Assembly (NCBI RefSeq): GCF_006864135.1
Contig: NZ_SADV01000002.1
Location: 358,375 to 422,374, forward strand
From: Lysinibacillus sphaericus
Lineage (GTDB): Bacteria > Bacillota > Bacilli > Bacillales_A > Planococcaceae
Length of the DNA: 64,000 nt
Direction: 5' to 3'
Shown: positions 55,435-64,000 of the stretch, one piece after another
Position numbering within the stretch: position 1 is the first letter of the stretch
How the letters are laid out: each line of letters begins with the position of its first letter
Notes under the pieces: generated by a model
What the model saw: only the letters and a program-made list of their open reading frames with translations
What the model was told of the DNA's origin: nothing
The model's database searches: none
Translations under genes and position numbers: made by a program

Positions 55435-56211
55435 ATGTATACAATAGAAAGGCAACAGCTTATTTTGCAATTTGTACGGAAACATAAGGTAGTAAAATTA
55501 GTAACACTAACAAATGAGTTCAACGTATCCATGGAAACAATCCGTCGTGATATTCAACAACTTGTTCAAGAAAAGAAAATCGAGAAGTTTTATGGCGGTG
55601 TAAAATATATTGAGCCTGTTGAGGGATTGATTGATCACAGACTTCATGAACAGCTACCAGAAAAAATCGCTATTGCAAAAGCATGTGCTTCTTTAGTACA
55701 AGACGGGGAATGTATTTTTATAGATAGCGGAACAACCACATACCAAATGACACCATTTTTATTAGAGAAAGAAAAATTAACTGTCATTACAAACTCACTT
55801 CCAGTAGCCTTTGATTTAATTGGCTCCAATATCGAAGTGATTATCCTCGGTGGTAAAATTCGACATTCCGAAAAATCTGTAACGTCTAATGATTTCCTCT
55901 TCCGCTTCGATCACCTTAATATTAATAAAGCTTTTATTTGTGCTAGTGGCGTATCGATTGAAAAAGGAATTTCCGATTTCAATTTAGAAGAGGCTATTAC
56001 CCGGAAACAAATTATAAATATTTCTCAAACTGTCTTTGTAGCAGCAGACTCTTCAAAATTTAACAAAGATGTCGCTATTCAAGTTTGTCCAGTAAATGAG
56101 GTAGATATGATTATTACTGATTACGCTCTACCAGAAGACACGATCAATCATTTCACGGATAAAGGTATACAACTAAAAATAGTAAAAACAAACATTAAAG
56201 ACACTGAATAA
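55435..56211 (+). CDS. DeoR-family transcriptional regulator
   Basis: 258 residues. Winged helix 1-57 with NVSMETIRRDIQQLVQEKKI and FYGGVKY, then the DeoR sugar-isomerase-like domain about 75-235 (DSGTTTYQMTPFLL; TNSLPVAFDLIGSNIEVIIL). Effectors of this family are usually phosphorylated metabolites. Divergent from the phosphonate operon, so a likely controller of it (inference); the usual phosphonate regulators are other families. AAGGAGAGGTGA precedes ATG. Confidence 0.88.
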   Translation: MYTIERQQLILQFVRKHKVVKLVTLTNEFNVSMETIRRDIQQLVQEKKIEKFYGGVKYIEPVEGLIDHRLHEQLPEKIAIAKACASLVQDGECIFIDSGTTTYQMTPFLLEKEKLTVITNSLPVAFDLIGSNIEVIILGGKIRHSEKSVTSNDFLFRFDHLNINKAFICASGVSIEKGISDFNLEEAITRKQIINISQTVFVAADSSKFNKDVAIQVCPVNEVDMIITDYALPEDTINHFTDKGIQLKIVKTNIKDTE

Positions 56212-56225
56212 TTTACTAAATACAA

Positions 56226-56265
56226 AAGCAACTAGTTGTAAGAATTGATTAACAACTAGTTGCTT
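56226..56265 (+). terminator. Terminator of the DeoR gene
   Basis: 14-bp perfect stem AAGCAACTAGTTGT and complement, 12-nt loop, followed by CTTTAGTTTCTTTTTT. Confidence 0.75.
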
Positions 56266-56291
56266 CTTTAGTTTCTTTTTTCAATCATTTA

Positions 56292-56423
56292 TGCCTGCAG
56301 ATGTCTTTTGCGCGAAAGCGGAGCGGCAGCGACAATAGGATGCAGGTCAATTAGCCTATATCCTTTATTAACGCGCCGGAGGCTTTACTTATTTCAGCGG
56401 ATGTTTGAACCCGCTGAAATTAG
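56292..56423. repeat. Short dispersed element, family 2, abutting the ykrA stop
   Basis: TGCCTGCAGATGTCTTTTGC, CGAAAGCGGAGCGGCAGCGA, a middle part, then TTTCAGCGG ATGTTTGAA CCCGCTGAAA, a 9-bp perfect hairpin. The ATTAG that follows abuts the ykrA stop codon. Confidence 0.6.
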
Positions 56424-57194
56424 TTAGATAATATTTAATTGGCGCATGATTTTAGCAAGACCATCCTCGTCCACATGCTCTGCAACATGAGTAGCAACAG
56501 CCTTCACTCTCTCATGTCCATTCCCCATCGCCACGCCAGTCCCAACAGCTTGCAACATTTCAATATCGTTGAGTCCATCCCCAAAAGCAATCGCATCATT
56601 TAACGTCAGCCCTATCTTCTCAAGGACCTTTTCAATACCAGCAGCCTTCGAGCCTCCCTTCGGTAAAATATCACAAGAATAGTGATGCCAGCGTACAAAC
56701 TGCACGTTTGGAAATGCCTTACGATATAAATGTTCATCTTTTTCTTCCATAAAAATAAGTGTTTGATAGACATCGTTCTGCATATAATAAGTTGAGTCTA
56801 TAGTTGGATACTCGTATTTCAATGTATTTAGACTTTCTACTACCATATCGTTATTTCCTACAGATGCAATCATACGCTTGTCGTCTAAAAATACTACAGG
56901 TTCATTTCGCGCTTCACCAAAGGCAATGATTTTGGCTAGTTCATCTTTTCCAACACCATTTGCATAGATAACCTCACCACGATAAACAACATATTGTCCG
57001 TTAAATGTCACATACGTATTAATATCTAGCTCTTCTAGTAAGGATTGAATCATGAAAGGTGCACGTCCAGTTGCAATCGCTATCTCATATCCATTACGAC
57101 GAGCTTCAAGAAGTGCCCCTTTCGCAGAAGCCGGTAATATTTTCTCACTATTATAAAGTGTACCATCTACATCAAAAAATAATATTTTCTTCAT
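56424..57194 (-). CDS. ykrA: HAD phosphatase, Cof/YkrA type
   Basis: 256 residues. Nucleophile Asp8/Asp10 in FFDVDGTLYNSEK, motif II ATGRAPF, and FGDGLNDIEMLQ with the C-terminal metal Asp residues; GGSKAAGIEKVL before it. A type-IIB cap (TVTF-like region) lies between. Substrates of this family are sugar phosphates, FMN or PLP; unknown here. AAGGGG lies 8 nt before ATG. Neighbour of rpoY-rnjA as in B. subtilis. Confidence 0.9.
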   Translation of the reverse strand: MKKILFFDVDGTLYNSEKILPASAKGALLEARRNGYEIAIATGRAPFMIQSLLEELDINTYVTFNGQYVVYRGEVIYANGVGKDELAKIIAFGEARNEPVVFLDDKRMIASVGNNDMVVESLNTLKYEYPTIDSTYYMQNDVYQTLIFMEEKDEHLYRKAFPNVQFVRWHHYSCDILPKGGSKAAGIEKVLEKIGLTLNDAIAFGDGLNDIEMLQAVGTGVAMGNGHERVKAVATHVAEHVDEDGLAKIMRQLNII

Positions 57195-57238
57195 CTTATA
57201 GTCCCCTTCATTATGTATTATTCTGCAAGGTTAATGAC

Positions 57239-57267
57239 TTTACAGAGGCAATATTTTTTATTATAAT
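57239..57267 (+). promoter_or_regulatory. Near-consensus SigA promoter of the 23-residue peptide gene
   Basis: TTTACA, 17 nt, TATAAT. The predicted RNA start near 57274 leaves a leader of about 15 nt made up almost wholly of the Shine-Dalgarno region. Confidence 0.75.
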
Positions 57268-57288
57268 GATCCTAAGGAGTGATGTGCC

Positions 57289-57360
57289 ATGTTGAAGAAA
57301 TTCAAACGTAAATTGTTGAAGCAACTTCGCGGCATACTCGGAAAAAAATCAATTGCCTAA
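57289..57360 (+). CDS. 23-residue cationic amphipathic peptide, unrecognised
   Basis: Translation MLKKFKRKLLKQLRGILGKK then SIA. Nine Lys/Arg, no acidic residue, and Leu/Phe/Ile at positions 2, 5, 9, 10, 13, 16, 17, which gives a clean amphipathic helix. AAGGAGTGA lies 6 nt before the ATG; a near-perfect SigA promoter is upstream and an intrinsic terminator starts 6 nt after the stop, so the transcript is about 115 nt. It is divergent from ykrA. It could be a membrane-active or nucleic-acid-binding peptide, or a type I toxin-like product; no antisense RNA is visible. No family recognised. Confidence 0.65.
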   Translation: MLKKFKRKLLKQLRGILGKKSIA

Positions 57361-57365
57361 CATTT

Positions 57366-57392
57366 GCCCTTCATTATTTGAAGGGCTTTTCT
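57366..57392 (+). terminator. Terminator of the 23-residue peptide gene
   Basis: GCCCTTCA, 5-nt loop, TGAAGGGC, then TTTTCTTT. Confidence 0.88.
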
Positions 57393-57643
57393 TTATTTTA
57401 GAGTAACTGCGTGATAATATAAAGGAAATGCATTTATTTGGCTATGTGCAACCACTGTCTCATTGCTTAATTCAATTACACCTTGTTGTAATTACGTCTG
57501 GATTGTAACACTGAGAATACAAGAACTTCAAACGCCTAATTTCTTCTTTTGCTTACTAGAAATTTGCTGTTTTTTCTTGTAGTACGTGTGTGGTATTAGT
57601 CAAAGGTGCAAGAAAATTGTACGCAATTAAAGGAGAGCAAACT

Positions 57644-57853
57644 ATGATTTACAAAGTTTATTATCAAGAAAAAGCAAATGAAATTCCAGTTCGCGAAAAC
57701 ACTAAAAGTCTATACCTAGAAGCTGCTTCAGAACGCGAAGTACGTGAAAAGCTAAAAGACCGAAACTACAACATCGAGTTCGTTCAATTGCTTGAAGGTA
57801 ACTATTTAGTCTACGAACAAGCAAGCCCGAACTTTATCTTGGAGGAAATTTAA
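57644..57853 (+). CDS. rpoY: RNA polymerase epsilon subunit
   Basis: 69 residues, the usual length: [58 protein letters not shown] Firmicute-specific RNA polymerase subunit. ATG 57644 follows AGGAGAG by 6 nt; the frame upstream to 57590 has no site. Followed 5 bp later by rnjA. Confidence 0.95.
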   Translation: MIYKVYYQEKANEIPVRENTKSLYLEAASEREVREKLKDRNYNIEFVQLLEGNYLVYEQASPNFILEEI

Positions 57854-57873
57854 CAAACATGAAGTTTGTTAAA
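57849..57873 (+). promoter_or_regulatory. Hairpin holding the rnjA start codon in its loop
   Basis: TTTAACAAAC, loop ATGAA, GTTTGTTAAA: a 10-bp perfect stem whose loop carries the ATG of rnjA. The left arm overlaps the rpoY stop codon. The GGAGG Shine-Dalgarno at 57841-57845 is 13 nt from the ATG, too far for efficient initiation unless structure matters. Confidence 0.6.
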
Positions 57874-59526
57874 AATGACCAAGCAGCTGTTTTCGCGCTC
57901 GGCGGACTGGGCGAAATCGGCAAAAACACTTACGGCGTTCAATTTCAAGATGAAATCATTTTAATTGATGCCGGCATTAAATTCCCAGAAGACGACTTAC
58001 TCGGTATTGATTACGTTATTCCGGATTATACGTATTTAGTACGCAACGTTGACAAAATTAAAGGATTATTTATTACACATGGACACGAAGACCATATCGG
58101 TGGTATTCCCTACTTATTACGTCAAGTAAATGTCCCTGTCTATGGCGGTAAGCTTGCACTTGGTTTATTACGCAATAAGTTAGACGAGCATGGCTTACTA
58201 CGTACAACAAAGCTTATCGAAATTAAAGAAGAAGATGTTATAAAGTTCAGAAAAACATCTGTTAGCTTCTTTAGAACAACACATAGTATTCCAGATGCTT
58301 ACGGAATCGTTGTAAAAACACCACCTGGTAACATCGTGCATACAGGTGACTTTAAATTTGACTTTACACCTGTAGGAGAGCCAGCTAACTTAACAAAAAT
58401 GGCTGAAATCGGCCGTGATGGCGTACTGTGCTTACTTTCAGATAGTACGAATGCAGAAAAGCCGAACTTCACAATGTCAGAGCGTACAGTTGGTAAAAGT
58501 ATCGATGAAATTTTCCGTAAGGTTGATAGTCGTATTATTTTCGCAACTTTCGCATCTAACATTCACCGTTTACAGCAAGCAACAGATGCTGCAATAAAAT
58601 ACGGAAGAAAAATTGCTGTCTTCGGACGTTCAATGGATAATGCCATTACAATTGGTCGTGAACTAGGCTATATTAATGCACCAAAGGATACATTTATTGA
58701 TGCCCAAAGCATTAATCGTCTTCCTGCCAATGAAGTAATGATATTATGTACAGGCTCTCAAGGTGAACCAATGGCTGCTCTTTCTCGTATTGCCAATGGT
58801 ACACATCGTCAAATCCAAATCCAGCCTGGTGACACAGTTGTCTTCTCTTCTTCACCAGTACCAGGAAATACAGTAAGTGTAAACAAGATCATCAACTTAC
58901 TTTTCCGTGCAGGGGCAGAAGTTATACATGGTGCACTAAATAATATCCATACTTCTGGTCACGGTTCACAGGAAGAACAAAAATTGATGTTGCGCTTAAT
59001 GAAGCCTAAATTCTTTATGCCAATTCACGGTGAATTCCGTATGTTGAAAATGCATACTCATCTAGCAGAAGATTGTGATGTTCCGCTTGATAATACATTC
59101 GTCATGGAGAATGGTGACGTGCTAGCATTAAGTGCCAACGAAGCACATGTAGCAGGTCGTATTCCTTCAGGAGACGTTTATATTGATGGCAATGGTATCG
59201 GAGATATCGGTAATATCGTATTACGCGATCGACGCATTCTTTCTGAAGAAGGTTTAGTGATCGTTGTTGTAAGTGTGGATATGGAAAACCAAAAAATCGT
59301 TTCCGGTCCAGACATTATTTCACGAGGCTTTGTTTACATGCGTGAGTCAGGTACGATGATTAATGAAGCACAAAAAATGCTAAACCGTCACCTAAACGAG
59401 ACCATTCAAGGCAAAACTCCTCAATGGACTGAGCTGAAAAATGAAATTACCGACGTTTTAGGACCATATTTATTTGAAAAAACAAAACGACGCCCTATGA
59501 TTTTACCGATAATTATGGAGGTTTAA
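57859..59526 (+). CDS. rnjA: Ribonuclease J1
   Basis: 555 residues. Metallo-beta-lactamase core with His74, His76, Asp78, His79 in [19 protein letters not shown], and beta-CASP domain ([73 protein letters not shown]), then the C-terminal domain. 5'-3' exonuclease and endonuclease in mRNA decay and rRNA maturation. J1 rather than J2 by its pairing with rpoY. Confidence 0.96.
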   Translation: MKFVKNDQAAVFALGGLGEIGKNTYGVQFQDEIILIDAGIKFPEDDLLGIDYVIPDYTYLVRNVDKIKGLFITHGHEDHIGGIPYLLRQVNVPVYGGKLALGLLRNKLDEHGLLRTTKLIEIKEEDVIKFRKTSVSFFRTTHSIPDAYGIVVKTPPGNIVHTGDFKFDFTPVGEPANLTKMAEIGRDGVLCLLSDSTNAEKPNFTMSERTVGKSIDEIFRKVDSRIIFATFASNIHRLQQATDAAIKYGRKIAVFGRSMDNAITIGRELGYINAPKDTFIDAQSINRLPANEVMILCTGSQGEPMAALSRIANGTHRQIQIQPGDTVVFSSSPVPGNTVSVNKIINLLFRAGAEVIHGALNNIHTSGHGSQEEQKLMLRLMKPKFFMPIHGEFRMLKMHTHLAEDCDVPLDNTFVMENGDVLALSANEAHVAGRIPSGDVYIDGNGIGDIGNIVLRDRRILSEEGLVIVVVSVDMENQKIVSGPDIISRGFVYMRESGTMINEAQKMLNRHLNETIQGKTPQWTELKNEITDVLGPYLFEKTKRRPMILPIIMEV

Positions 59527-59533
59527 CATCATT

Positions 59534-59566
59534 AAAAAACTACGCAAAATTGCGTAGTTTTTTTAT
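59534..59566 (+). terminator. Terminator of rpoY-rnjA
   Basis: AAAAAACTACGCA, loop AAAT... TGCGTAGTTTTTTT. Confidence 0.9.
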
Positions 59567-59868
59567 TTTCATTTTTTTGGAACCTCTTTGCTCTTTTTTT
59601 CGTATATAGTATGACGACTCTAAAACCATTTCAAACGACAATGAATTAGAGTAATTATATCCCTATTTTAACACTATCAGAAACCCTGCCCACACTTCTA
59701 GTCACCTAGACTATTTCTTAATTGCCGCTAACACTTCAAGTTTTCTTACAGTATTCTTTAATCTTAACTAATTTCGCAGTGTCATAACTTTAACTATCGT
59801 TACAGACACTGTTAAATGTAGATAAGGATCGCTCACCCGTCTTAGAGTGTGCAATCCTATCCTTATGC
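59567..59868. other. Gap between rnjA and the TetR gene
   Basis: AT-rich. The only structure is an imperfect hairpin near 59818-59870 (TAAGGAT ... ATCCTTA) just past the TetR stop; it lacks a T run on the minus strand, so it is a doubtful terminator. No gene seen. Confidence 0.4.
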
Positions 59869-60702
59869 CTACATATTAAAGTATTTAGCTATTACATAAG
59901 CAATCCAACGATAATCTGGCTGCAAGCGTATGTTTTCAATTAAACCTTTTATAATCGGTTTACTATAGGTTGGATTTTCGACTTGTTCTTTTAATAATTC
60001 TAGAGACTCGCGTTCTATAGTTTCTATTAAGCCATCTAGATGTTGTTCGATTAATTCTAGCAAAGATTCCTTTGAAAATTCTTCATTACAAGGTTTTGCT
60101 GTTAATTGAACGAGTTCTTCGGTCATAAATGGAATCGTTGTATACCTTGCAAGAATTTCCGTCTTTTCAGCTAGAGATTTAGACAATTGATCTAAATCGA
60201 GTGGTATATCAGAAAAAATAAAAAGTTCTGAATAACTTTTCATGAATCCTTTAATGCAATACATAACATCATATTTTGTTTCGTCGAGTTCATCCTGATA
60301 TAGCTGCTCAAGCATATAGATAATCGACTTAGACATCTCGACATCATAGGCAATTATTTTCTGAAACAATTCTTTTTTTGTAAGAAGTACTTTCTCATTA
60401 AAAAACACACGGGCAGATGCAGCATGTTTTTTAAAAGCTTGAAAAATACTTTTGTAAAATTCAACTAAAATGATATCTTTACTAAGTGAACTTCTGACTA
60501 CTTGGTCAACGTCAGTGACAAACTGTTGTAGATAATTCTCTACCATTGAAATTAGAAGCTCGTCTTTTGTTTTGAAAGATAAATAAAATGCGCCTTTTGA
60601 AATCCCACATCGTTCTGTAATTTGCTGTACAGATGTAGCTTCAAAGCCTTGTTCTGAGAATAGCTCCAACGCTTTCTCCATAATAAGTTGCTTTTTTAAC
60701 AT
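59869..60702 (-). CDS. TetR-family transcriptional regulator
   Basis: 277 residues, longer than the usual 190-220. Helix-turn-helix at 1-50: MEKALELFSEQGFEATSVQQ, ITERCGISKGAFYLSFKTKD. The long all-helical C-terminal part is the ligand domain. Divergent from the RND exporter with an operator between them, so it is probably its repressor. Confidence 0.87.
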   Translation of the reverse strand: MLKKQLIMEKALELFSEQGFEATSVQQITERCGISKGAFYLSFKTKDELLISMVENYLQQFVTDVDQVVRSSLSKDIILVEFYKSIFQAFKKHAASARVFFNEKVLLTKKELFQKIIAYDVEMSKSIIYMLEQLYQDELDETKYDVMYCIKGFMKSYSELFIFSDIPLDLDQLSKSLAEKTEILARYTTIPFMTEELVQLTAKPCNEEFSKESLLELIEQHLDGLIETIERESLELLKEQVENPTYSKPIIKGLIENIRLQPDYRWIAYVIAKYFNM

Positions 60703-60730
60703 ACTTTTAATTCTCTCCTAATGTGTTTCA

Positions 60731-60759
60731 TTGACAAATGACCGATTAGTCATTAGTAT
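60731..60759. promoter_or_regulatory. Probable TetR operator inside the exporter promoter
   Basis: TTGACA at 60731-60736 and TAGTAT at 60754-60759, 17 nt apart. Inside the spacer AATGAC, 6 nt, GTCATT form a perfect inverted repeat, so bound repressor would block polymerase. A further half-site TTAGTCAAT lies at about 60775-60783. Confidence 0.55.
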
Positions 60760-60795
60760 ATATAACGAAATCTAGTTAGTCAATAAAGGGTAGGT

Positions 60796-63700
60796 GTGAA
60801 GGTGAAAGGTTTAGTTAATTTCGTATTGAAAAACAAATTGGCAGTGTGGTTATTAACAATTATCATCACTGTCTCTGGTATTTATTCAGGTACAAAAATG
60901 AAAATGGAATCCATACCTGACATTTCTATACCATATTTAATTGTAATGGGTGTTTATCCTGGTGCAACACCTGAACAGGTAATGAATGAGCTTTCCATAC
61001 CATTTGAAAAATCAATTGAAAGCTTAGAAGATGTAAAAGCAGTTTACTCATCATCCTCTTCAAACGTAGCACAAGTTCAAGTGGAATATGACTATGGAAT
61101 TGATATGGATGAGAAAAAACGCCAATTAGAGTCCGCTTTAGAAGGTATAAAATTACCTGAAGGTGCTCAAAAACCAACAGTTATGGCAATTAGCATGAAT
61201 ATGATGCCTGTTGTCGCTTTATCGGTTAGTAGCTCTAAGGAAGATATTGTCGGATTAACGTCAACAGTAGAAAACATTCTACTTCCTAAAATCGAAAAAA
61301 TTGATGGCGTTGCTTCAGCAACTATCAACGGTCAGCACATTAATGAAATATCATTTAAATATGATAAAGCAAAAATGGCTGCTCTTGGCTTAACAGAAGA
61401 TTCAGTCAAGCAAATGATTCAAGCAAGTGATATGTCACTTTCACTTGGTTTATATCAATTTACTGTAGGTGAACAGGCCGTTTCAGTAGACGGTAAAGTT
61501 AAATCTATCGATGAGTTAAAAGACTTATTGATTCCAGTTACACCTTCAGCTACAAATCCTTCTCCATTCGTTCGCTTAGGCGATATTGCAACGATTGAAG
61601 TCGAAGGTAAAGTACAATCCGTATCACGTACAAACGGCAAAGATGCGATTGCGATTCAAATCGTTAAAGCTCAAGATGCCAATACGGTAAAAGTCGTAAA
61701 TGCAGTGAAAGATTTAATGAAAGACGAAGAAAAATCATTAGACGGCCTAAAAGTGGATATCTCACTTGACCAAGGTAAACCGATTGAAGATTCAGTGTTT
61801 ACAATGATTGAAAAAGCAGTATTCGGTGGTGCCATTGCCGTATTAATTATTTTACTATTTTTACGTGATTTCAAATCAACAATTATTTCGATTATTTCTA
61901 TTCCAGTTTCAGTATTCATGGCATTACTACTATTAAACTGGATGAATATCACATTAAACATTATGACTCTCGGCGCGATAACCGTGGCGATTGGTCGTGT
62001 AATTGATGACTCCATTGTAGTTGTTGAAAATATTTATCGACGTATCCATTTAAAAGATGAAAAACTAACAGGTCGCGCTCTTATTCGTGAAGCGACAATT
62101 GAAATGTTCAAACCAATCCTTTCTTCTACATTAGTAACCATAGCAGTATTCGCCCCACTAATGTTTGTAGGCGGTATGGTTGGCGAATTATTCATGCCGT
62201 TTGCGTTAACAATGTCGTTTGCGCTAGGTGCTTCATTAATAGTGGCGATTACAATTGTTCCAGCTTTATCTCACTTCCTATTCCGTAAAAAAATATACGG
62301 TGAGAAAAAAGAAAGTCAACATAAAGAAGTTGGTAAACTAGCTCTTTGGTATAAAGGTGTACTAGCAAAATCATTAAATCATAAAATCATTACATCAGTT
62401 ATAGCGATTGTACTGCTTGTTGGTTCTCTTGCTTTAACACCACTTATTGGCTTCAGTTTCATGGGCTCACAAGAAGATAAGGTTATGTACTTAACGTACA
62501 CTCCTGGTACAGGCGAGCTAATGAAAGATACAGAAGCAAATGTTGCAAAAGTAGAAAAAGAATTAATGAAACGTAAAGACGTTAATATTTTACAAGTTTC
62601 GATCAATGACCCTAAACATGTTGATCCTTCGGCAATGATGATGGGTGGCGGTGCTGGTGGTGCCTTAATGTACCTCATCTTCGATCCAGATATGAAGGAC
62701 TTCCCTGAAGCACGTAAAGAAGTTGAAGATTATGTAACTAACATCGGTCAATCAGGAGAATGGAAATCTCAAAACTTCTCATCAATGTCATCGTCTTCAA
62801 ATGCAGTAAGTTACACATTATATAGTGAAGATTTAGATAAGCTTCGTAAAGCAGTGAAACAAGTAGAAGGCGCACTAAAAGAAGTTGATGGTTTAGAAGA
62901 AATTAAGTCTGATACTGAAGATCCATTTGTTGAGAATACCTTAAAAGTAGATCAAAAAAATGTTCTACAATACGGTTTAACTACTGCTCAAATTGTAATG
63001 GCTTTAAATCAAAATACATCACCAGAAGTTCTAACTAAAGTTCAGTATGATGGTGAAGATATTGATGTTATTGTACAGCATGAAGAAAAAGCTGCTGCTA
63101 AATCTCTTGATGATGTATTAGCTACTAAAATCCAAACAGCTTTAGGCACAACAATGACAATCGGTGAGTTAGTAAAAGTAGAAGAAGGCACTACATTAAA
63201 CTCATTATCTCGCTCAAAAGGTGAATACTTCGCAAAAGTTTCTGGTACGATTATCGGTGACGATATTTCAAAAGCTACTTCAGCTGCTGATAAAAAAATC
63301 GATAAATTAGATTTACCTAAAGGTGTAACGACTGGCGTTGGAGGCGTTGCTGCAGACATGCAAGAAACGTTTACACAGCTTGGAATTGCTATGTTAGCTG
63401 CGATCGCGATTGTTTACTTCATCCTAGTAGTAACATTCGGTGAAGGTTTAGCACCATTCGCTATTCTGTTCTCCCTACCATTCGCAGTAATTGGTGCATT
63501 TGTCGGATTATTCGTCACAGGTCAAACAATTTCTGTTTCTGTTATGATGGGACTATTAATGCTAATCGGGATCGTTGTAACAAACGCCATCGTATTAGTA
63601 GACCGCATTATTCATATGGAACGTGACGGACTTGCAATGCGCGAGGCCATTTTAGAGGCTGGTGCAACTCGTTTACGTCCAATCCTAATGACTGCCATAG

Positions 63701-63891
63701 CAACAATCGGTGCGATGATTCCAATGGCACTTGGTAATGGTGGCAGTGGTCTAATTTCAAAAGACCTAGCAATTACAGTAATCGGTGGTCTACTATCCTC
63801 AACTTTATTAACATTAGTAGTTGTACCAATCGTTTATGAAATGCTATCTAAAATGTTAAAGAAAAACCGAAAAGACGTTAAAGATAATTAA
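60796..63891 (+). CDS. RND-family efflux transporter (SwrC/YerP-like)
   Basis: 1031 residues, HAE1-type layout: membrane helix 1 near 13-30, large loop, helices 2-6 near 335-500, helix 7 near 535, second loop, helices 8-12 near 855-1015. The helix 4 proton relay shows as GRVIDDSIVVVENIYR. PYLIVMGVYPGATPEQVMNE is the usual first loop. Gram-positive relatives export surfactin, free fatty acids or drugs. GTG 60796 and GTG 60802 (MKGLVNFVLKN) are both possible starts. A MMGGGAGGALMYL Gly/Met-rich patch lies in the second loop. Confidence 0.92.
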   Translation: MKVKGLVNFVLKNKLAVWLLTIIITVSGIYSGTKMKMESIPDISIPYLIVMGVYPGATPEQVMNELSIPFEKSIESLEDVKAVYSSSSSNVAQVQVEYDYGIDMDEKKRQLESALEGIKLPEGAQKPTVMAISMNMMPVVALSVSSSKEDIVGLTSTVENILLPKIEKIDGVASATINGQHINEISFKYDKAKMAALGLTEDSVKQMIQASDMSLSLGLYQFTVGEQAVSVDGKVKSIDELKDLLIPVTPSATNPSPFVRLGDIATIEVEGKVQSVSRTNGKDAIAIQIVKAQDANTVKVVNAVKDLMKDEEKSLDGLKVDISLDQGKPIEDSVFTMIEKAVFGGAIAVLIILLFLRDFKSTIISIISIPVSVFMALLLLNWMNITLNIMTLGAITVAIGRVIDDSIVVVENIYRRIHLKDEKLTGRALIREATIEMFKPILSSTLVTIAVFAPLMFVGGMVGELFMPFALTMSFALGASLIVAITIVPALSHFLFRKKIYGEKKESQHKEVGKLALWYKGVLAKSLNHKIITSVIAIVLLVGSLALTPLIGFSFMGSQEDKVMYLTYTPGTGELMKDTEANVAKVEKELMKRKDVNILQVSINDPKHVDPSAMMMGGGAGGALMYLIFDPDMKDFPEARKEVEDYVTNIGQSGEWKSQNFSSMSSSSNAVSYTLYSEDLDKLRKAVKQVEGALKEVDGLEEIKSDTEDPFVENTLKVDQKNVLQYGLTTAQIVMALNQNTSPEVLTKVQYDGEDIDVIVQHEEKAAAKSLDDVLATKIQTALGTTMTIGELVKVEEGTTLNSLSRSKGEYFAKVSGTIIGDDISKATSAADKKIDKLDLPKGVTTGVGGVAADMQETFTQLGIAMLAAIAIVYFILVVTFGEGLAPFAILFSLPFAVIGAFVGLFVTGQTISVSVMMGLLMLIGIVVTNAIVLVDRIIHMERDGLAMREAILEAGATRLRPILMTAIATIGAMIPMALGNGGSGLISKDLAITVIGGLLSSTLLTLVVVPIVYEMLSKMLKKNRKDVKDN

Positions 63892-64000
63892 TAAACACAT
63901 GTAAAAAGGGCTCTCCATTGAAGGAGGGCACTGAAAAACTTACGTTTTCATAAAAGCGAACCTTTCTCAGATAAAAATAAGGCACTTCTTGTTCGATTTT

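Overview
The window is a low-GC Firmicute chromosome segment. Gene content and order follow the Bacillus subtilis blocks rnjA-rpoY-ykrA-def-pdhABCD, speA-yktA-yktB-ykzI-yktC, and ylaF-typA-ylaH-ylaI-ylaN-ftsW-pycA-ctaA-ctaBCDEFG-ylbC-ylbF-ylbG. Intergenic repeat style, a second MurE-like ligase outside any visible division cluster, and a 2-aminoethylphosphonate locus suggest Lysinibacillus or a close relative (inference; no rRNA is present to confirm it). There are no tRNA, rRNA, CRISPR or prophage genes.

Layout. 1-10 kb: accessory genes placed between ylbG and ylbF (glycerophosphodiesterase, a 35-residue membrane peptide, a decayed membrane-protein gene, an ECF sigma/anti-sigma pair, a tartrate/D-malate dehydrogenase), then a PaaI-type thioesterase and an orphan MurE with a DAP-type DNPR motif. 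10-22 kb: CAP protein YlbC, a YugN-like protein, an AI-2E-family exporter, and the heme A / caa3 oxidase cluster (ctaM-like, ctaG,F,E,D,C,B, with divergent ctaA). 22-35 kb: pycA, ftsW, ylaN, small proteins, a YtlACD-like ABC importer, ylaH, typA, ylaF, yktC, ykzI. 35-44 kb: yktB, yktA, a TnpB remnant, nitronate monooxygenase, speA, an XRE regulator, a methyltransferase, lrgAB, and an SDR lacking the usual YxxxK. 44-49 kb: pdhDCBA read leftward, i.e. operon pdhABCD on the minus strand. 49-57 kb: def, a 2-aminoethylphosphonate uptake and degradation operon with a divergent DeoR regulator, and ykrA. 57-64 kb: a compact 23-residue cationic peptide gene, rpoY-rnjA, and a TetR-controlled RND exporter.

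Functional themes: aerobic respiration (heme A synthesis, caa3 oxidase and its assembly factors) sits beside central carbon entry and anaplerosis (PDH, pyruvate carboxylase); RNA turnover (RNase J1, RpoY, YlbF); and phosphonate scavenging inserted into an otherwise conserved core block.

The least explained material is non-coding or very small. It comprises a family of 230-350 bp intergenic elements with imperfect 19-bp terminal inverted repeats and a conserved nested hairpin core (six traces in the window); a second family of short elements with ends reading CAGCGGATGTC that abut stop codons or a ribosome-binding site; a 21-bp-period degenerate array between ctaA and pycA; a 10-bp hairpin that puts the rnjA start codon in its loop; and the 23-residue peptide with an almost perfect promoter, Shine-Dalgarno and terminator of its own.
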